NCBI GenBank assembly: GCA_903889445.1
Contig: CAISXF010000027.1
Span: 1 to 44,391 of the forward strand
Reading direction: 5' to 3'
Source: an uncultured Pseudomonadota bacterium
Lineage (GTDB): Bacteria > Pseudomonadota > Gammaproteobacteria > Methylococcales > Methylomonadaceae
Length of the DNA stretch: 44,391 bases
This document shows, one piece after another, positions 1-10,258 of this stretch. Every line of letters starts with the position of its first letter. Positions within the stretch are counted from its first letter, which is position 1. The position numbers and the translations under genes were made by a program. Below the pieces are notes generated by a model. It did no database searches and was not told where the DNA came from. It worked only from the letters and a program-made list of their open reading frames with translations.

Positions 1-969
1 ATATTTTGACGGCAATGAAACCGCTTCAACATTCTCCGCGCCTAACGCATCCACGGCTAACGCTAACACCAACGCCGAATCAATGCCTCCTGACAATCCT
101 AAAATCGCACCTTTAAAACCATTTTTGCGAACGTAATCCGCTGTGCCGAGAACGAGGGCTTTATAAATATTGGAAAATTCCCCTTTTTGAAGTGCAGTTG
201 GGGGGAGAGTTTGCGAGGAGGCGTGCTTTAAAGGCTGACCATTTTCAAATTCCACCACGCTGATTTGTTCGACAAATTCTTCTGCTCGAAAAACGATTTC
301 ACCTTCTGCATTTGCCACAAACGATGCGCCATCAAACACCAATTCATCTTGTCCACCGACCGCATTCACATAAACAATCGGAAGTTGCGCGGCTTTCGCG
401 TGCGAGCTGATTAACGTTTCACGTTTTTGCGCTTTGCCAGCGTGAAACGGCGAGGCATTGAGCGTCAATAAAATTTCTGCGCCCGCGTCTTTGGTTGCTT
501 GCACCATGTCGGAATGCCAAACATCTTCACAAATACTCAAGCCAATAAATTGACCTTTGAACTCAAACACGCATGGTTTTTCACCCGCCGTAAAATAACG
601 CTGTTCGTCAAATACACCGTAATTCGGTAATTTTTGTTTACGATAAATCGCCGAAATGCAGCCTTCCGACAAAACAGCCGCGCTGTTATACAATTTTTCG
701 CCATCAAATTCGGGAAATCCAACCACAATTCCAATGTCTGGCGTGATGTTTGCTAGTTGAAATAGTGCGTTATTAGCTTCACTTATAAAATCCCGTCGAA
801 ACAGCAAATCTTCGGGCGGGTATCCTGTGATTGCCAATTCTGGAAACACAATTAAATCAATAACTAAGGAGCGTTTTACCTTCGTTATAATTTCAATAAT
901 GTGGTTAAAGTTTGTGGCGACATTGCCGATTAAACTGTCAGTTTGAACAAGCGCGATTTTTAGGGTCAT
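1..969 (-). CDS. nadE: Glutamine-dependent NAD+ synthetase, 3'-truncated by window edge
   Basis: This enzyme makes NAD+ from deamido-NAD+, ATP and glutamine as the last step of NAD synthesis in the cytoplasm. The reverse strand is open from an ATG at 969 to base 1 (323 codons). The N-terminal part is a nitrilase/CN-hydrolase glutaminase domain, with FPELAITGYPPEDLL and a catalytic-type SICEDVW cysteine motif. It is followed by the ATP-pyrophosphatase P-loop LGLSGGIDSALVLALAVDALG close to the window edge. The synthetase C-terminus lies outside the window, so the true length is unknown. The fusion of glutaminase and synthetase domains marks the long, glutamine-using NadE form rather than the short ammonia-dependent one. 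The gene diverges from the small gene at 1083. Confidence 0.95.
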   Translation of the reverse strand, partial: MTLKIALVQTDSLIGNVATNFNHIIEIITKVKRSLVIDLIVFPELAITGYPPEDLLFRRDFISEANNALFQLANITPDIGIVVGFPEFDGEKLYNSAAVLSEGCISAIYRKQKLPNYGVFDEQRYFTAGEKPCVFEFKGQFIGLSICEDVWHSDMVQATKDAGAEILLTLNASPFHAGKAQKRETLISSHAKAAQLPIVYVNAVGGQDELVFDGASFVANAEGEIVFRAEEFVEQISVVEFENGQPLKHASSQTLPPTALQKGEFSNIYKALVLGTADYVRKNGFKGAILGLSGGIDSALVLALAVDALGAENVEAVSLPSKY

Positions 970-1082
970 GACTTTTTAGGTAAAAAGGTTCAAAGGAATC
1001 TGCCGGCAATCATAACCTAAGCATCGAATTTTGTACTGACGATTTGATGGTACTAATTTTATTTTTATAACAGGTGAAGCCG

Positions 1083-1286
1083 ATGAAAACTGAACAAGAA
1101 AACACCAATGATTCTGTCTGGTGGAATTTTATTGAAGCCTTGAGTGATGAATTTATTAACCAAACTGGCTTTGGCATTTATGCTCACATTACGCCGTTAG
1201 ATGTACATCATGTTTATAAAGAATTTCAACAACATAAAGCACCGATTCGTAGTTTTGCTCGTAAGTACGTTCGCACTTATGTTTGA
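1083..1286 (+). CDS. Small conserved-looking protein of unknown function
   Basis: This encodes a 67-residue soluble protein with many acidic and aromatic residues (it contains SVWWNFIEALSDEF and ends KYVRTYV). No signal peptide, membrane segment or known motif is visible, and I do not recognise the family. The ATG at 1083 is preferred over the in-frame GTG at 1074 because AGGTGA at 1072-1077 sits at ribosome-binding distance from 1083. A clear rho-independent terminator follows at 1299-1349, which supports a real single-gene transcript. It is divergent from nadE. Confidence 0.6.
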   Translation: MKTEQENTNDSVWWNFIEALSDEFINQTGFGIYAHITPLDVHHVYKEFQQHKAPIRSFARKYVRTYV

Positions 1287-1298
1287 TGGCTTTAAACG

Positions 1299-1349
1299 TG
1301 ACGCTGCTGTTTTTTTGTTTTTTTGATGAAGTTGCAGCGTCAATTTTTT
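1299..1349 (+). terminator. Rho-independent terminator of the small gene at 1083
   Basis: The arms TGACGCTGC (1299-1307) and GCAGCGTCA (1334-1342) pair perfectly over 9 bp around a T-rich 26-nt loop, and are followed by ATTTTTTA. It sits directly after the small gene and before the NlpC/P60 gene. Confidence 0.7.
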
Positions 1350-1372
1350 AATTTAAATTTAGCTTTGGTGTC

Positions 1373-1906
1373 ATGAAAACATTAACTTATTCTTTGTCCG
1401 AAAACGTTTTACCGTGGTTTAAGCTGTTGATTCTTTCGGCGACATTCGCTTTATTATCCGGTTGTGCGGGGGATATGGATATTAAACCTGAACCCATCGC
1501 CCAGCATCGTCCCGTTGTCAAACACAGTATGAACGCACCGGCTGTCGATTATGCGTTGAGTTTTCAAGGTGCGCCGTATCATTATGGCAAGGCTTCACCA
1601 GAAGAAGGGTTTGATTGTAGTGGTTTTGTGAAATATGTTTACGATCATAACGGCGTGCATTTGCCGCGTACCGTGCGTGAAATGTCGAATGCGTTAACGC
1701 CTGTGGCGAATAACAATATCCATTCTGGTGATTTAGTTTTTTTTAATACGAGCGGGGATTCTGCGTCACATGTGGGCATTTATGTGAATGAAAATAATTT
1801 TGTTCATGCGCCCAGTTCTCGCGCGGGAAAGGTGATGGTGTCAAGTTTGAAAAATAGCTATTGGCGCGAGCGATTTATTGATGCACGTCGCCCCCAAAAG
1901 AATTGA
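1373..1906 (+). CDS. NlpC/P60-family peptidoglycan endopeptidase lipoprotein
   Basis: This is probably a cell-wall hydrolase cutting peptide stems of peptidoglycan in the periplasm (Spr/NlpC type). The 177-residue protein has an N-terminal hydrophobic segment ending in a lipobox, LLSGC with Cys31, so it should be lipid-anchored. The catalytic domain fills the C-terminal half: EGFDCSGFVKYVY carries the nucleophile Cys82, SHVGIYV the catalytic His133, and VHAPSS follows at His145. These are the standard NlpC/P60 positions. The lipobox lies further from the start (residue 31) than usual, so a later start is possible, but no better ribosome-binding site is obvious. Which MEPS-type protein it matches cannot be decided here. 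Confidence 0.9.
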   Translation: MKTLTYSLSENVLPWFKLLILSATFALLSGCAGDMDIKPEPIAQHRPVVKHSMNAPAVDYALSFQGAPYHYGKASPEEGFDCSGFVKYVYDHNGVHLPRTVREMSNALTPVANNNIHSGDLVFFNTSGDSASHVGIYVNENNFVHAPSSRAGKVMVSSLKNSYWRERFIDARRPQKN

Positions 1907-1988
1907 AAATCGCACAAAATCTACACGTCTAAATCTTCGCTTTTAAACGTTCACGCTCCAACGTCGATATTCTAAATTAAGCACAAGC

Positions 1989-2004
1989 GCAGACAAAAGT
2001 CTGC
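1989..2004. terminator. Short hairpin between convergent genes
   Basis: GCAGAC-AAAA-GTCTGC forms a perfect 6-bp stem with a 4-nt loop. It lies between the convergent nlpC-type gene and the chemotaxis receptor gene, where a shared terminator is expected. There is no strong T-run, so it may instead be a small REP-like repeat. The nearby stretch 1942-1965 looks like a degraded form of the palindrome at 10226-10249. Confidence 0.35.
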
Positions 2005-2039
2005 ACTCAACGCCTATTTCAACAACGTCACGACACGTT

Positions 2040-4276
2040 TTAAAATTCTTCCCAATCATCATTACCCGATACAAAAATTTCTTTTGGCATAGCCTGGGGG
2101 GACAACATCGCTTTTTTAACGGGCGAATTTTTTACAACCGAAACCGTTTTTTTCACCGTACTTTGTTGACAAACCGACACATTATTTCCTGTGTTGAAAT
2201 ACGCCAATTCTTTGGCTAAATTCTGAGTTTGCGTTTCGAGTGATTCCGCGCTTGCGGCTACTTGTTCGACTAACGCTGCGTTTTGTTGCGTAACATCGTC
2301 CATCGACGCAACAGCTTGACCAACTTGTGAAATACCTGCGCTTTGTTCATCGGAAGCACTCGCAATTTCGGCAATAATCGTGGTCACACCTTGAATAGCA
2401 CTTACAATTTCTTGCATGGTTTGACCCGCCGCCGCGACTTGTTTGCTGCCACTGGCCACCCGTTCAACAGAATCACTAATCAGCCGTTTAATTTCGCCAG
2501 CGGCATTCGCGGCACGTTGCGCTAAATTACGGACTTCAATCGCCACCACCGCAAAACCTTTACCTTGTTCACCTGCGCGAGCGGCTTCGACCGCAGCGTT
2601 CAATGCCAAAATGTTGGTTTGAAAAGCAATATCGTCAATCACTGAAATAATATCGACGATTCGCAAAGATGATTCATTGATGTTGTCCATCGTACTGACT
2701 ACTTCTTTAACAACGCTCACACCCCGATTTGCCGTTTCAGTTGCGCCCATTGCTAACACATTTGCTTGTTTTGCATTTTCAGTGTGTGCGTGACGGTTGA
2801 AGTCAACTCCTGCATACTTGCCGCTGTTTCTTCTAAAGCCGCCGCTTGTTTTTCAGTGCGATTCGCTAAATCATTATTTCCCGCTGCAATTTCTATAGAT
2901 GCCGCAGCAATCATGTCCGTCGTTTCTTTAATTTCCGCCATTAAACTTTTCAAATTGTCTGCCGTATTATTGATGCTGACTTTCATATCATTGAAAATTC
3001 CTGCGTAATCTTGGGTAATTTGTTGTGTCAAATCGCCGTCAGCTAACGCCCCCGTTACTCGCACAACATCCTTTAAACCACTTTCCGTCACGTTGGATAA
3101 GCGGTTTAATGATTCCGCAATCGTTTTGGTGAAACCGGTTTTACCATTCATGCTAATTTTATAGTTAAATTCGCCTTGGTTTGCGGCGGCATCGACTAAC
3201 TCTTGAATTTCTTTAATGATTTTTGCTAATGAATCCACCGTATTATTGACACCTTGTTTAGTTTCGCCAAACATGCCTTGATAATCGCGGATTACTTTTT
3301 GACTTAAATCTCCCTTCGCTAATGCTCCAACGACGCGAATAGTATCTTTAAATGCCTCTTCAACTATGTCACTCAGTTGATTTAATTCGCCACCAATCTC
3401 TTTTCCAAATCCTTGTTTATCAGCAAGATTCATTTTTTGACTGAAATCACCACGCGATACGGCATTGACAATCGTTTCAATTTCTTTAATCAATTGATTT
3501 AAATTGGTTTGCATCGTTTGCATCGCTCGTAATAACACGCTGATTTCGTCATTAGTTTCAATTACAATCCGTGAACTCAAATCACCGTGAGCAATGGCGG
3601 TAGCGACTTTTTGCGCGTTGTCGATTGCGCGAATGATAGTGCGAGTAAACGCAAAACCAATAAAAAGAGCGAATCCTAAACCCAAAACTAAAGTGATAAT
3701 TGATCCAATTAGAATCATGTTATAACGTTCTTGCGCGGCTTCGTAAGTTTGTTTTGAAATCTCAATTTGAATGTTGATTAAGTTATCAATGTCCTCAGAT
3801 ACAGCATCAAAAAGTGGGCGAATTTCTATGATAATCAGTTTTTTAAGAATTTCAGTTTCATTTGCATTGATTAACGGTATAGCAGGTAACAATGCTAGAT
3901 TGTTATATTTTTCATTGTCTTTAAAAAACTTATCAGTCATAACTTTCTCTTCTGGAGTCAAATAAGTCGCCATGTAATCTTTCCAAAGATTGTGAACTTT
4001 AACCATGTTTTCTTTAATCGCTAAAGTATTTCCCTCATTTTCCTCAGGGCTGTCAAAAACAAACCCCGCATTAACTTTTAATCGTGAAATAATTTGAAGT
4101 GCTTTAATTTCGGACAATTGTGTAGCAGGAACCAAGCGATCTTTATAAATTGTTTGTAAGTTATCGTTGCTATATGTAATACCAAATAAACCCACTGCAC
4201 TCAGTACAATCGCTAAAATGGACATCGCGCTAATAATTGAAATCAGCCGCGAACGGATGGAAAAATTGTTAAACAT
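2040..4276 (-). pseudogene. Methyl-accepting chemotaxis protein, split by a one-base frameshift
   Basis: This is a transmembrane chemoreceptor that signals to CheA/CheW. The 5' part (4276-2753, 507 aa) has TM1 (about residues 12-33), a four-helix-bundle-like periplasmic sensor, TM2 (about 186-211), a HAMP domain and further HAMP-like repeats, then the start of the methylation helix. The 3' part (2759-2040, 239 aa) continues in another frame with the signalling hairpin [20 protein letters not shown] and ends in DDWEEF, which resembles the C-terminal xWxxF tether for CheR/CheB. The two frames meet near a CA/GT dinucleotide run at 2782-2788. The reading [12 protein letters not shown] on the downstream-frame side is what the family shows, so one base seems missing just upstream of it. 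Everything else is intact, so this is either a very recent mutation or a sequencing error. Confidence 0.85.
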
Positions 4277-4312
4277 AAAAATGTTCCCTTAATGGTTTTA
4301 AATTGAACAAGG

Positions 4313-4332
4313 AAAATAAAATAAAATAAAAT
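4313..4332. repeat. Four tandem AAAAT pentamers upstream of the chemoreceptor
   Basis: Four perfect copies of a 5-bp unit lie about 40 bp upstream of the receptor start codon at 4276. Short tandem repeats at this position can change promoter or leader spacing by slippage. Here that is only a possibility. Confidence 0.6.
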
Positions 4333-4513
4333 GACGACTATTATTTTTTGTTCATTTTGCAGTTCGCATTATATCGACAGTGAATGAAGATTTATAAATA
4401 AACGTTTAATGTAAATAAAGGTTTTTTAATAATGGGCGATAACTTTGTTTGATGCGTGACGACGATAATTTTCGTGGTAACGATTTTTAAACCATTAAAT
4501 ACAAAAAAATTTT

Positions 4514-5203
4514 ATGAAAAAATCACTGGTTTTCCTGACTGTACTTGCAACAACTAGCTTTTCAACGGCTAGTTTCGCACAACAAAGTTTATTTAATGTC
4601 CCGTCGGCGGAAATTACGGAACATGGAAAATTCTTTTTTCAAGAACAAATCAATTTAGGTAAGCTGTCAGGCGTGGCGAATACGACGATTGATTATGGGT
4701 TGGAAAATGAATTAGAAATTGGGGTGAACATTTTTAACGTGGATTTGTATCCGACGAATGAAATGCGGAATCCGTATGTGTTAGCGAATTTTCAAAAAGG
4801 CTTCACGATTAACGAGCATTATAAAATCGGGGTCGGTACGCAAACGGGTATGACACCGCCGATTCATACTCAAAAAGTTGATATTCCGAGCTTTTCTTAT
4901 TTCAATAACGCAGTCAATTTTGAAGAATACGGACGGTACAATTTGGGGGCGTATCACGCCAATCACGCTTATGCAGGGGAGGGCGATTCGTTTGGAATTA
5001 TGGCGGGCGTGGAATATCCGTTGCTCGAAAAGAAATTCCATTTGATGGGCGATATTTTGACGGGCAATAACGATATTAGTGTTGCGGTATTGGGTGTTGT
5101 ATTTTTTCTGCCACAGGATTGGCAATTATCGTTAGGCGCACAATTACCCGCGCCCACGAGTGATAACGATTACGGCGCGGTGATTGAGTTTACAAAATTA
5201 TAG
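4514..5203 (+). CDS. Exported protein, probable outer-membrane barrel, unknown function
   Basis: The 229-residue protein starts with a clear Sec signal peptide (KKSLVFLTVLATTSFSTASFA, cleavage after about residue 22). The mature part is rich in alternating polar and hydrophobic residues and aromatics, for example TTIDYGLENELEIGVNIFNV and a terminal stretch VIEFTKL. That pattern fits a small outer-membrane beta-barrel or beta-rich periplasmic protein. No catalytic motif is visible and I cannot name the family. It stands alone between the divergent chemoreceptor and the decarboxylase-like gene. Confidence 0.75.
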   Translation: MKKSLVFLTVLATTSFSTASFAQQSLFNVPSAEITEHGKFFFQEQINLGKLSGVANTTIDYGLENELEIGVNIFNVDLYPTNEMRNPYVLANFQKGFTINEHYKIGVGTQTGMTPPIHTQKVDIPSFSYFNNAVNFEEYGRYNLGAYHANHAYAGEGDSFGIMAGVEYPLLEKKFHLMGDILTGNNDISVAVLGVVFFLPQDWQLSLGAQLPAPTSDNDYGAVIEFTKL

Positions 5204-5295
5204 CGTAGGTTTTGTGAAAGGAGTTGTTTTGAATCAATGGGGTGTATAGTTTTTATGCCGAGCAGTTTTAGGCAAAACAACCAAGGAATTGAAAA

Positions 5296-6435
5296 ATGTA
5301 TCCGATACAAGAAGTTGTTCAGGAATTGATAGAATTGATAGAGGTTAATAACTGGAAAGATAAATTCGAGGAGGCAATTAAAAGCACGCTTCAACAACAC
5401 GTCTCTCAAGTCAAACACATCAAAAATCTTAAAGACTATTTAACATGGCTTAATGATTTACTTCACTGGGTTCCTACAGAAAATTATCCTGGCAAGGAAA
5501 TTTACAACCGTCTCGCTGAATTTTACTTTATCTTTGATCAGCCGCCACTTTTAGCATTGCAGAACAAGATAATACCGCGTGATCACGCGCTACCATCAAC
5601 TCCACTCTCCGCATGGATGGTGAGTTACGCTCAAGCGATGGGTGCATTTCTCGACACGCCCGAATCGCTAACGCCCGAATCGCTTGAATCCATGTACAAC
5701 TCGCCCAATTACAACATGAGCGATTATATTTGTCCGCACGGCGGCTGGAAGAGTTTCAATCAATTTTTCGCGAGAAATCACAAGCCGGGCATGCGACCTG
5801 TCGCTGCGTTATGTGACCAAAGTATTATCGTTTCGCCAGCAGATGCGGTTTTCAAGGGACAATGGGAAATCCGCACAGATTCGCATATCACCATTAAAAA
5901 TCTGCATTGGAAAGTACAAGAATTGATGGAAGGTAGCCCGTATAAAGATAGATTTAAAAATGGGATTTTTACACACAGTTTTTTGAACACGACCGACTAT
6001 CATCGTCAACATACGCCCGTCGGCGGTAAAGTGTTAGAAGCGCGGGTGATTTTGGGACAAGTGTATTTGGATGTTTGTGCCGTTCCCGTTGAGCATGACA
6101 CCGAAGGAAATTGCACGTTAAAAGGAAAGCGTAGACTTGAACTCCCTGACGACGCGGGATATGAGTTTACGCAAGCGCGGGGCTTGGTGGTACTTGAAAC
6201 GCCGATTGGTTTAGTCGCGATATTGCCGATGGGTATGGCGCAAGTTTCTTCAGTTATTGTCACAGCAGAAGTGGGCGTAACACTTCGTAAAGGCGAAGAA
6301 ATTTCGTACTTCCAATTTGGTGGTTCTGATATTGTGATGCTTTTTGAAGCATCGAGTAACGTCAGTTTTACCGCTCAACCAGATGTTCACTATAAACAAG
6401 GCACTAAAATCGCGCAGGCGTATCCAGTCCTTTAA
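5296..6435 (+). CDS. Phosphatidylserine decarboxylase-like protein (pyruvoyl family)
   Basis: This is a likely pyruvoyl-dependent decarboxylase of the Psd family. The family makes phosphatidylethanolamine from phosphatidylserine, and some members act on other substrates. In the 379-residue protein the N-terminal 120 residues are an extension not found in short bacterial Psd. The catalytic domain follows, with [30 protein letters not shown], the His-containing [15 protein letters not shown], and a C-terminal FGGSD where Ser344 is the expected self-cleavage site producing the pyruvoyl group. The usual motif is LGST or GSS, so GGSD is a variant. The long N-terminus suggests a Psd-like paralogue rather than the housekeeping enzyme. 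The start ATG at 5296 is preceded by AAGGAATTG. No phosphatidylserine synthase lies nearby. Confidence 0.8.
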   Translation: MYPIQEVVQELIELIEVNNWKDKFEEAIKSTLQQHVSQVKHIKNLKDYLTWLNDLLHWVPTENYPGKEIYNRLAEFYFIFDQPPLLALQNKIIPRDHALPSTPLSAWMVSYAQAMGAFLDTPESLTPESLESMYNSPNYNMSDYICPHGGWKSFNQFFARNHKPGMRPVAALCDQSIIVSPADAVFKGQWEIRTDSHITIKNLHWKVQELMEGSPYKDRFKNGIFTHSFLNTTDYHRQHTPVGGKVLEARVILGQVYLDVCAVPVEHDTEGNCTLKGKRRLELPDDAGYEFTQARGLVVLETPIGLVAILPMGMAQVSSVIVTAEVGVTLRKGEEISYFQFGGSDIVMLFEASSNVSFTAQPDVHYKQGTKIAQAYPVL

Positions 6436-6442
6436 AATCAAT

Positions 6443-6473
6443 AATGGATGAGTTTCAAGCAAACTCATCCATT
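6443..6473. terminator. Perfect 13-bp hairpin between psd-like gene and metH
   Basis: AATGGATGAGTTT (6443-6455) and AAACTCATCCATT (6461-6473) are perfect inverted repeats with a CAAGC loop. The hairpin begins 8 bases after the psd-like stop codon and ends 69 bases before the metH start. It lacks a T-run, so it may be an attenuating leader hairpin or an mRNA end-protecting stem rather than a classical terminator. Confidence 0.5.
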
Positions 6474-6542
6474 GCAAGTAACACACATCCCACGCTGTCT
6501 GGTATCATTTCCCCCATCTTTTTACCGCAAAAAACTCACTCA

Positions 6543-9500
6543 ATGAACAGAACTGACTTATTTAAAAAACATCTCGCCCAACGCATTCTTATTCTCGATG
6601 GCGCGATGGGAACGATGATTCAAAGCTATAAACTCGACGAAAAAGATTATCGCGGCAAGCGTTTTGCGAATTGGCAAACCGACGTGAAAGGCAATAATGA
6701 TTTGTTGTGTTTGACGCAACCCGACATTATTAAAGCGATTCACAGCGCGTATTTTGAAGCAGGCGCGGATATTGTCGAAACGAATACGTTTAATTCGACC
6801 ACGATTGCGATGGCGGATTATGAAATGGAATCGTTGGCGTATGAACTCAATTTTGCGGCGGCAAAAGTGGCGCGTGAAGCGGCTGAGGAATTTTCAACAC
6901 CTGAAAAACCACGTTTTGTCGCAGGTGTTTTAGGACCCACAAATCGAACCGCTTCAATGTCGCCCGACGTGAATGATCCAGGTTTTCGGAACATCTTTTT
7001 TGATGATTTAGTGATTGCTTACACCGAGGCAACGAAAGCGTTAATCGACGGCGGCGCGGATTTGATTTTAATCGAAACCGTGTTTGATACGTTGAACGCC
7101 AAAGCCGCGATTTTTGCGGTGGAAAGTGCGTTTGAAGAATTGGGTTTTGCGTTGCCAGTGATGATTTCTGGCACAATTACCGACGCTTCGGGACGCACGC
7201 TTTCGGGTCAAACCGTGGGCGCGTTTTGGAATTCATTGAAGCACGTCAAACCGATTTCGTTTGGTTTCAATTGCGCGTTGGGCGCGACCGAATTGCGCCA
7301 ATATATTGAAGAATTATCAAACATTGCAGACACGCACGTTTCCGCTCATCCAAATGCTGGGCTGCCGAATGCGTTTGGCGAATACGACGAAACGCCTGAA
7401 CAAATGGCGGCTGAAATTGCGGATTGGGCGGCAAGCGGTTATTTAAATATCATTGGCGGATGTTGCGGCACGTCGCCCGATACGATTCGCGCCATCGTCA
7501 AAGCGGTTGAAAAATTCCCCCCACGCCAAATTCCCGATATTCCCAAACATTGCGGTTTGTCAGGTTTAGAACCGTTGAACATTACCGCCGAAAGTTTGTT
7601 TGTGAACGTCGGCGAACGCACAAATGTTACAGGTTCAGCCGCGTTCAAACGCTTAATTATCGACGGCAATTTTGAAGCGGCATTAGACGTTGCGAAACAA
7701 CAAGTCGAAAACGGCGCACAAATTATCGACATCAATATGGACGAGGGCATGCTCGAATCCAAAGAAGCGATGGTGCGTTTTTTGATGTTAATCGCGTCTG
7801 AACCCGACATTTCAAAAGTGCCAATCATGTTGGATTCGTCAAAATGGGACATTTTGGAAGCGGGTTTAAAATGTATTCAAGGCAAAGGCGTGGTCAATTC
7901 GATTTCGATGAAAGAAGGCGAAGCCAAATTTATTGAACACGCCAAACTCGTGCGACGTTACGGCGCAGCGGTGATTGTAATGGCGTTCGACGAAGCGGGA
8001 CAAGCTGATACGAAAGAACGCAAAATTGAAATTTGCCAACGTGCGTACAAAATTCTCACCGAACAAATCGGCTTTCCGCCTGAAGATATTATTTTCGACC
8101 CAAACATTTTCGCCGTCGCCACAGGTATCGACGAACACAATAATTACGGTGTGGATTTTATTGAAGCAACCCGCGAAATCAAACGCACTTTGCCGCACGC
8201 GCTGATTTCGGGCGGCGTGTCGAACGTGTCATTTTCGTTTCGTGGCAATAATCCTGTCCGCGAAGCGATTCACGCGGTATTTTTATATCACGCGATTAAA
8301 GCGGGAATGTCGATGGGCATTGTGAACGCGGGACAACTCGCGCTTTATGAAGATATTCCACGCGAATTACGCGACGCTGTTGAAAACGTGATTTTGAATC
8401 AACACAACGGCGACGGCACCGATATGTTGCTCGCATTGGCAGAAAAATATCGTGGTGACGGTTCGATTGAAGTCAAAAAAGAAGATGCCGAATGGCGACA
8501 TTTACCCGTCAATAAACGTTTGGCGCACGCGCTGGTGAAAGGAATTACCGATTTCATTGACGAAGATACCGAAGAAGCGCGTTTGCAAGCCGAACGCCCG
8601 TTGCACGTTATCGAAGGCGCGTTGATGGACGGGATGAATGTGGTCGGCGATTTGTTTGGTGCGGGCAAAATGTTTTTGCCGCAAGTGGTGAAATCGGCGC
8701 GAGTCATGAAAAAAGCCGTGGCGTATTTAATGCCGTTTATGGAAGCGGATAAATCTGCCGCCGACCGCCAAAGCAACGGCAAAATTCTTATGGCAACCGT
8801 GAAAGGCGACGTTCACGACATCGGCAAAAACATCGTCGCGGTGGTTTTACAATGCAACAATTACGACGTGATTGATTTGGGCGTGATGGTTTCAGCCGAA
8901 AAGATTTTGCAAACCGCGCGGTTGGAAAAAGTCGATATTATTGGTTTGAGCGGTTTAATTACGCCGTCTCTGGATGAAATGGTTCACGTCGCCAAAGAAA
9001 TGCAACGCCAAGGTTTTACGATTCCATTATTGATTGGTGGCGCGACGACTTCTCGCGCTCATACCGCTGTGAAAATTGAACCGCATTATAAAAACGCCGT
9101 AGTTTATGTGACCGACGCATCACGCGCGGTGGGCGTGGCGAGTAATTTGTTGAGCGGTGAATTAGCCACGGATTACATGGCGAGCATTCGCGCGGAATAC
9201 GTTGAAGTGCGCGAACGTCACAAAGGCAAAGAATCCAAAACGCTGCAACATTCGCTTGAAAATGCGCGTAAAAATAAACACGTTTGGACAAATCACCCTG
9301 TGAAACCGTCATTTTTAGGCGTGAAAGTGATTGACGATGTTTCGCTCGAAACGTTGGCAAAATATATTGATTGGTCGCCCTTTTTCCAAACGTGGGAACT
9401 CGCGGGCGGTTATCCAAAAATTCTAAATGATGAAGTGGTCGGCGATGTGGCGCGTAAATTATTCGCCGAAGCGCAAGAAATGCTCGAAAAAATTATTGCT

Positions 9501-10211
9501 GGAAATTGGCTAGAAAACCGCGCCGTGATTGGTTTCTTCCCTGCAAATTCTGTCGATGATGATATTCAATTATATGCGGACGAATCACGCCAAGAAGTGA
9601 TTGAAACGTTGCATCATTTACGTCAACAAAACGTGAAAGCACCTGGTCGTGCAAATTTTTGTTTATCGGATTTTGTCGCGCCAATCGAAAGCGGCGTGGT
9701 GGATTATATCGGTGGATTTGCCGTGACGACGGGGATTAACATCGAAACGAAACTCGCTGAATTTGAAAAAGGCCATGACGATTACAGCGCGATTATGTTG
9801 AAAGCGTTGGCGGACAGATTAGCTGAAGCGTTTGCGGAGTACTTGCATTTGCTGGTTCGCAAAGAATACTGGGGTTATGCCAGCGACGAAAGTTTAGATA
9901 ATGAAGCGTTGATTCACGAAAATTACAAAGGCATTCGTCCTGCGCCAGGTTATCCGGCGTGTCCTGACCACACTGAAAAAGCAAAATTATTTGCGTTGTT
10001 GAATGTGACTGAAAATACCACGATTGAATTGACTGAAAACTTTGCGATGTATCCGGCTTCAGCGGTAAGCGGTTGGTATTTCGCGCATCCACAATCGCAG
10101 TATTTCAACGTGGGTAAAATTGATAAAGACCAGCTCGTGGATTACGCCCGCCGTAAAAATATGACAGAAGATGTTATGGCACGGTGGTTGGTGGCACATT
10201 TGAATAATTAA
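6543..10211 (+). CDS. metH: Cobalamin-dependent methionine synthase
   Basis: MetH transfers methyl from 5-methyltetrahydrofolate to homocysteine through cobalamin, giving methionine in the cytoplasm. The 1222-residue protein has the complete family order. First is the homocysteine-binding barrel ([12 protein letters not shown], zinc cysteines in GFNCALGA and GGCCGTSP). Then come the pterin-binding barrel ([16 protein letters not shown]) and the cobalamin cap and Rossmann domain with the axial histidine in [10 protein letters not shown]. Last is the SAM-binding activation domain ([15 protein letters not shown]). The start is placed at ATG 6543 ([11 protein letters not shown]). An upstream in-frame ATG at 6444 would place the codons inside the hairpin at 6443-6473 and add 33 residues unlike the family. 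No cobalamin riboswitch is visible in the short leader. The methyl-folate it uses would come from one-carbon metabolism. Confidence 0.97.
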   Translation: MNRTDLFKKHLAQRILILDGAMGTMIQSYKLDEKDYRGKRFANWQTDVKGNNDLLCLTQPDIIKAIHSAYFEAGADIVETNTFNSTTIAMADYEMESLAYELNFAAAKVAREAAEEFSTPEKPRFVAGVLGPTNRTASMSPDVNDPGFRNIFFDDLVIAYTEATKALIDGGADLILIETVFDTLNAKAAIFAVESAFEELGFALPVMISGTITDASGRTLSGQTVGAFWNSLKHVKPISFGFNCALGATELRQYIEELSNIADTHVSAHPNAGLPNAFGEYDETPEQMAAEIADWAASGYLNIIGGCCGTSPDTIRAIVKAVEKFPPRQIPDIPKHCGLSGLEPLNITAESLFVNVGERTNVTGSAAFKRLIIDGNFEAALDVAKQQVENGAQIIDINMDEGMLESKEAMVRFLMLIASEPDISKVPIMLDSSKWDILEAGLKCIQGKGVVNSISMKEGEAKFIEHAKLVRRYGAAVIVMAFDEAGQADTKERKIEICQRAYKILTEQIGFPPEDIIFDPNIFAVATGIDEHNNYGVDFIEATREIKRTLPHALISGGVSNVSFSFRGNNPVREAIHAVFLYHAIKAGMSMGIVNAGQLALYEDIPRELRDAVENVILNQHNGDGTDMLLALAEKYRGDGSIEVKKEDAEWRHLPVNKRLAHALVKGITDFIDEDTEEARLQAERPLHVIEGALMDGMNVVGDLFGAGKMFLPQVVKSARVMKKAVAYLMPFMEADKSAADRQSNGKILMATVKGDVHDIGKNIVAVVLQCNNYDVIDLGVMVSAEKILQTARLEKVDIIGLSGLITPSLDEMVHVAKEMQRQGFTIPLLIGGATTSRAHTAVKIEPHYKNAVVYVTDASRAVGVASNLLSGELATDYMASIRAEYVEVRERHKGKESKTLQHSLENARKNKHVWTNHPVKPSFLGVKVIDDVSLETLAKYIDWSPFFQTWELAGGYPKILNDEVVGDVARKLFAEAQEMLEKIIAGNWLENRAVIGFFPANSVDDDIQLYADESRQEVIETLHHLRQQNVKAPGRANFCLSDFVAPIESGVVDYIGGFAVTTGINIETKLAEFEKGHDDYSAIMLKALADRLAEAFAEYLHLLVRKEYWGYASDESLDNEALIHENYKGIRPAPGYPACPDHTEKAKLFALLNVTENTTIELTENFAMYPASAVSGWYFAHPQSQYFNVGKIDKDQLVDYARRKNMTEDVMARWLVAHLNN

Positions 10212-10225
10212 GCAGAAATTTCAGC

Positions 10226-10249
10226 GTTCCCACGTTTCGACGTGGGAAC
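10226..10249. repeat. REP-like palindrome (GTTCCCACG / CGTGGGAAC)
   Basis: Two 9-bp perfect arms surround a TTTCGA loop. The element lies between metH and the convergent Hsp20-like remnant. From general knowledge, short palindromes of the form CGTTCCCACG...CGTGGGAACG are dispersed repeats in many proteobacterial genomes. Here it could also serve as the metH terminator, although no T-run follows. Confidence 0.6.
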
Positions 10250-10258
10250 AAGCACAAC

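Noticed and set aside
4277-4513. sigma28 promoter for the chemoreceptor
   Set aside because: GTCGATAT resembles the -10 box but the matching TAAA lies at the wrong distance, so it is too weak to list.
6436-6542. Cobalamin riboswitch before metH
   Set aside because: The leader is too short and lacks the conserved B12-box sequence.
6847-7176. Long reverse-strand frames inside metH
   Set aside because: They are antisense shadows of metH with no family-like sequence or ribosome-binding site.
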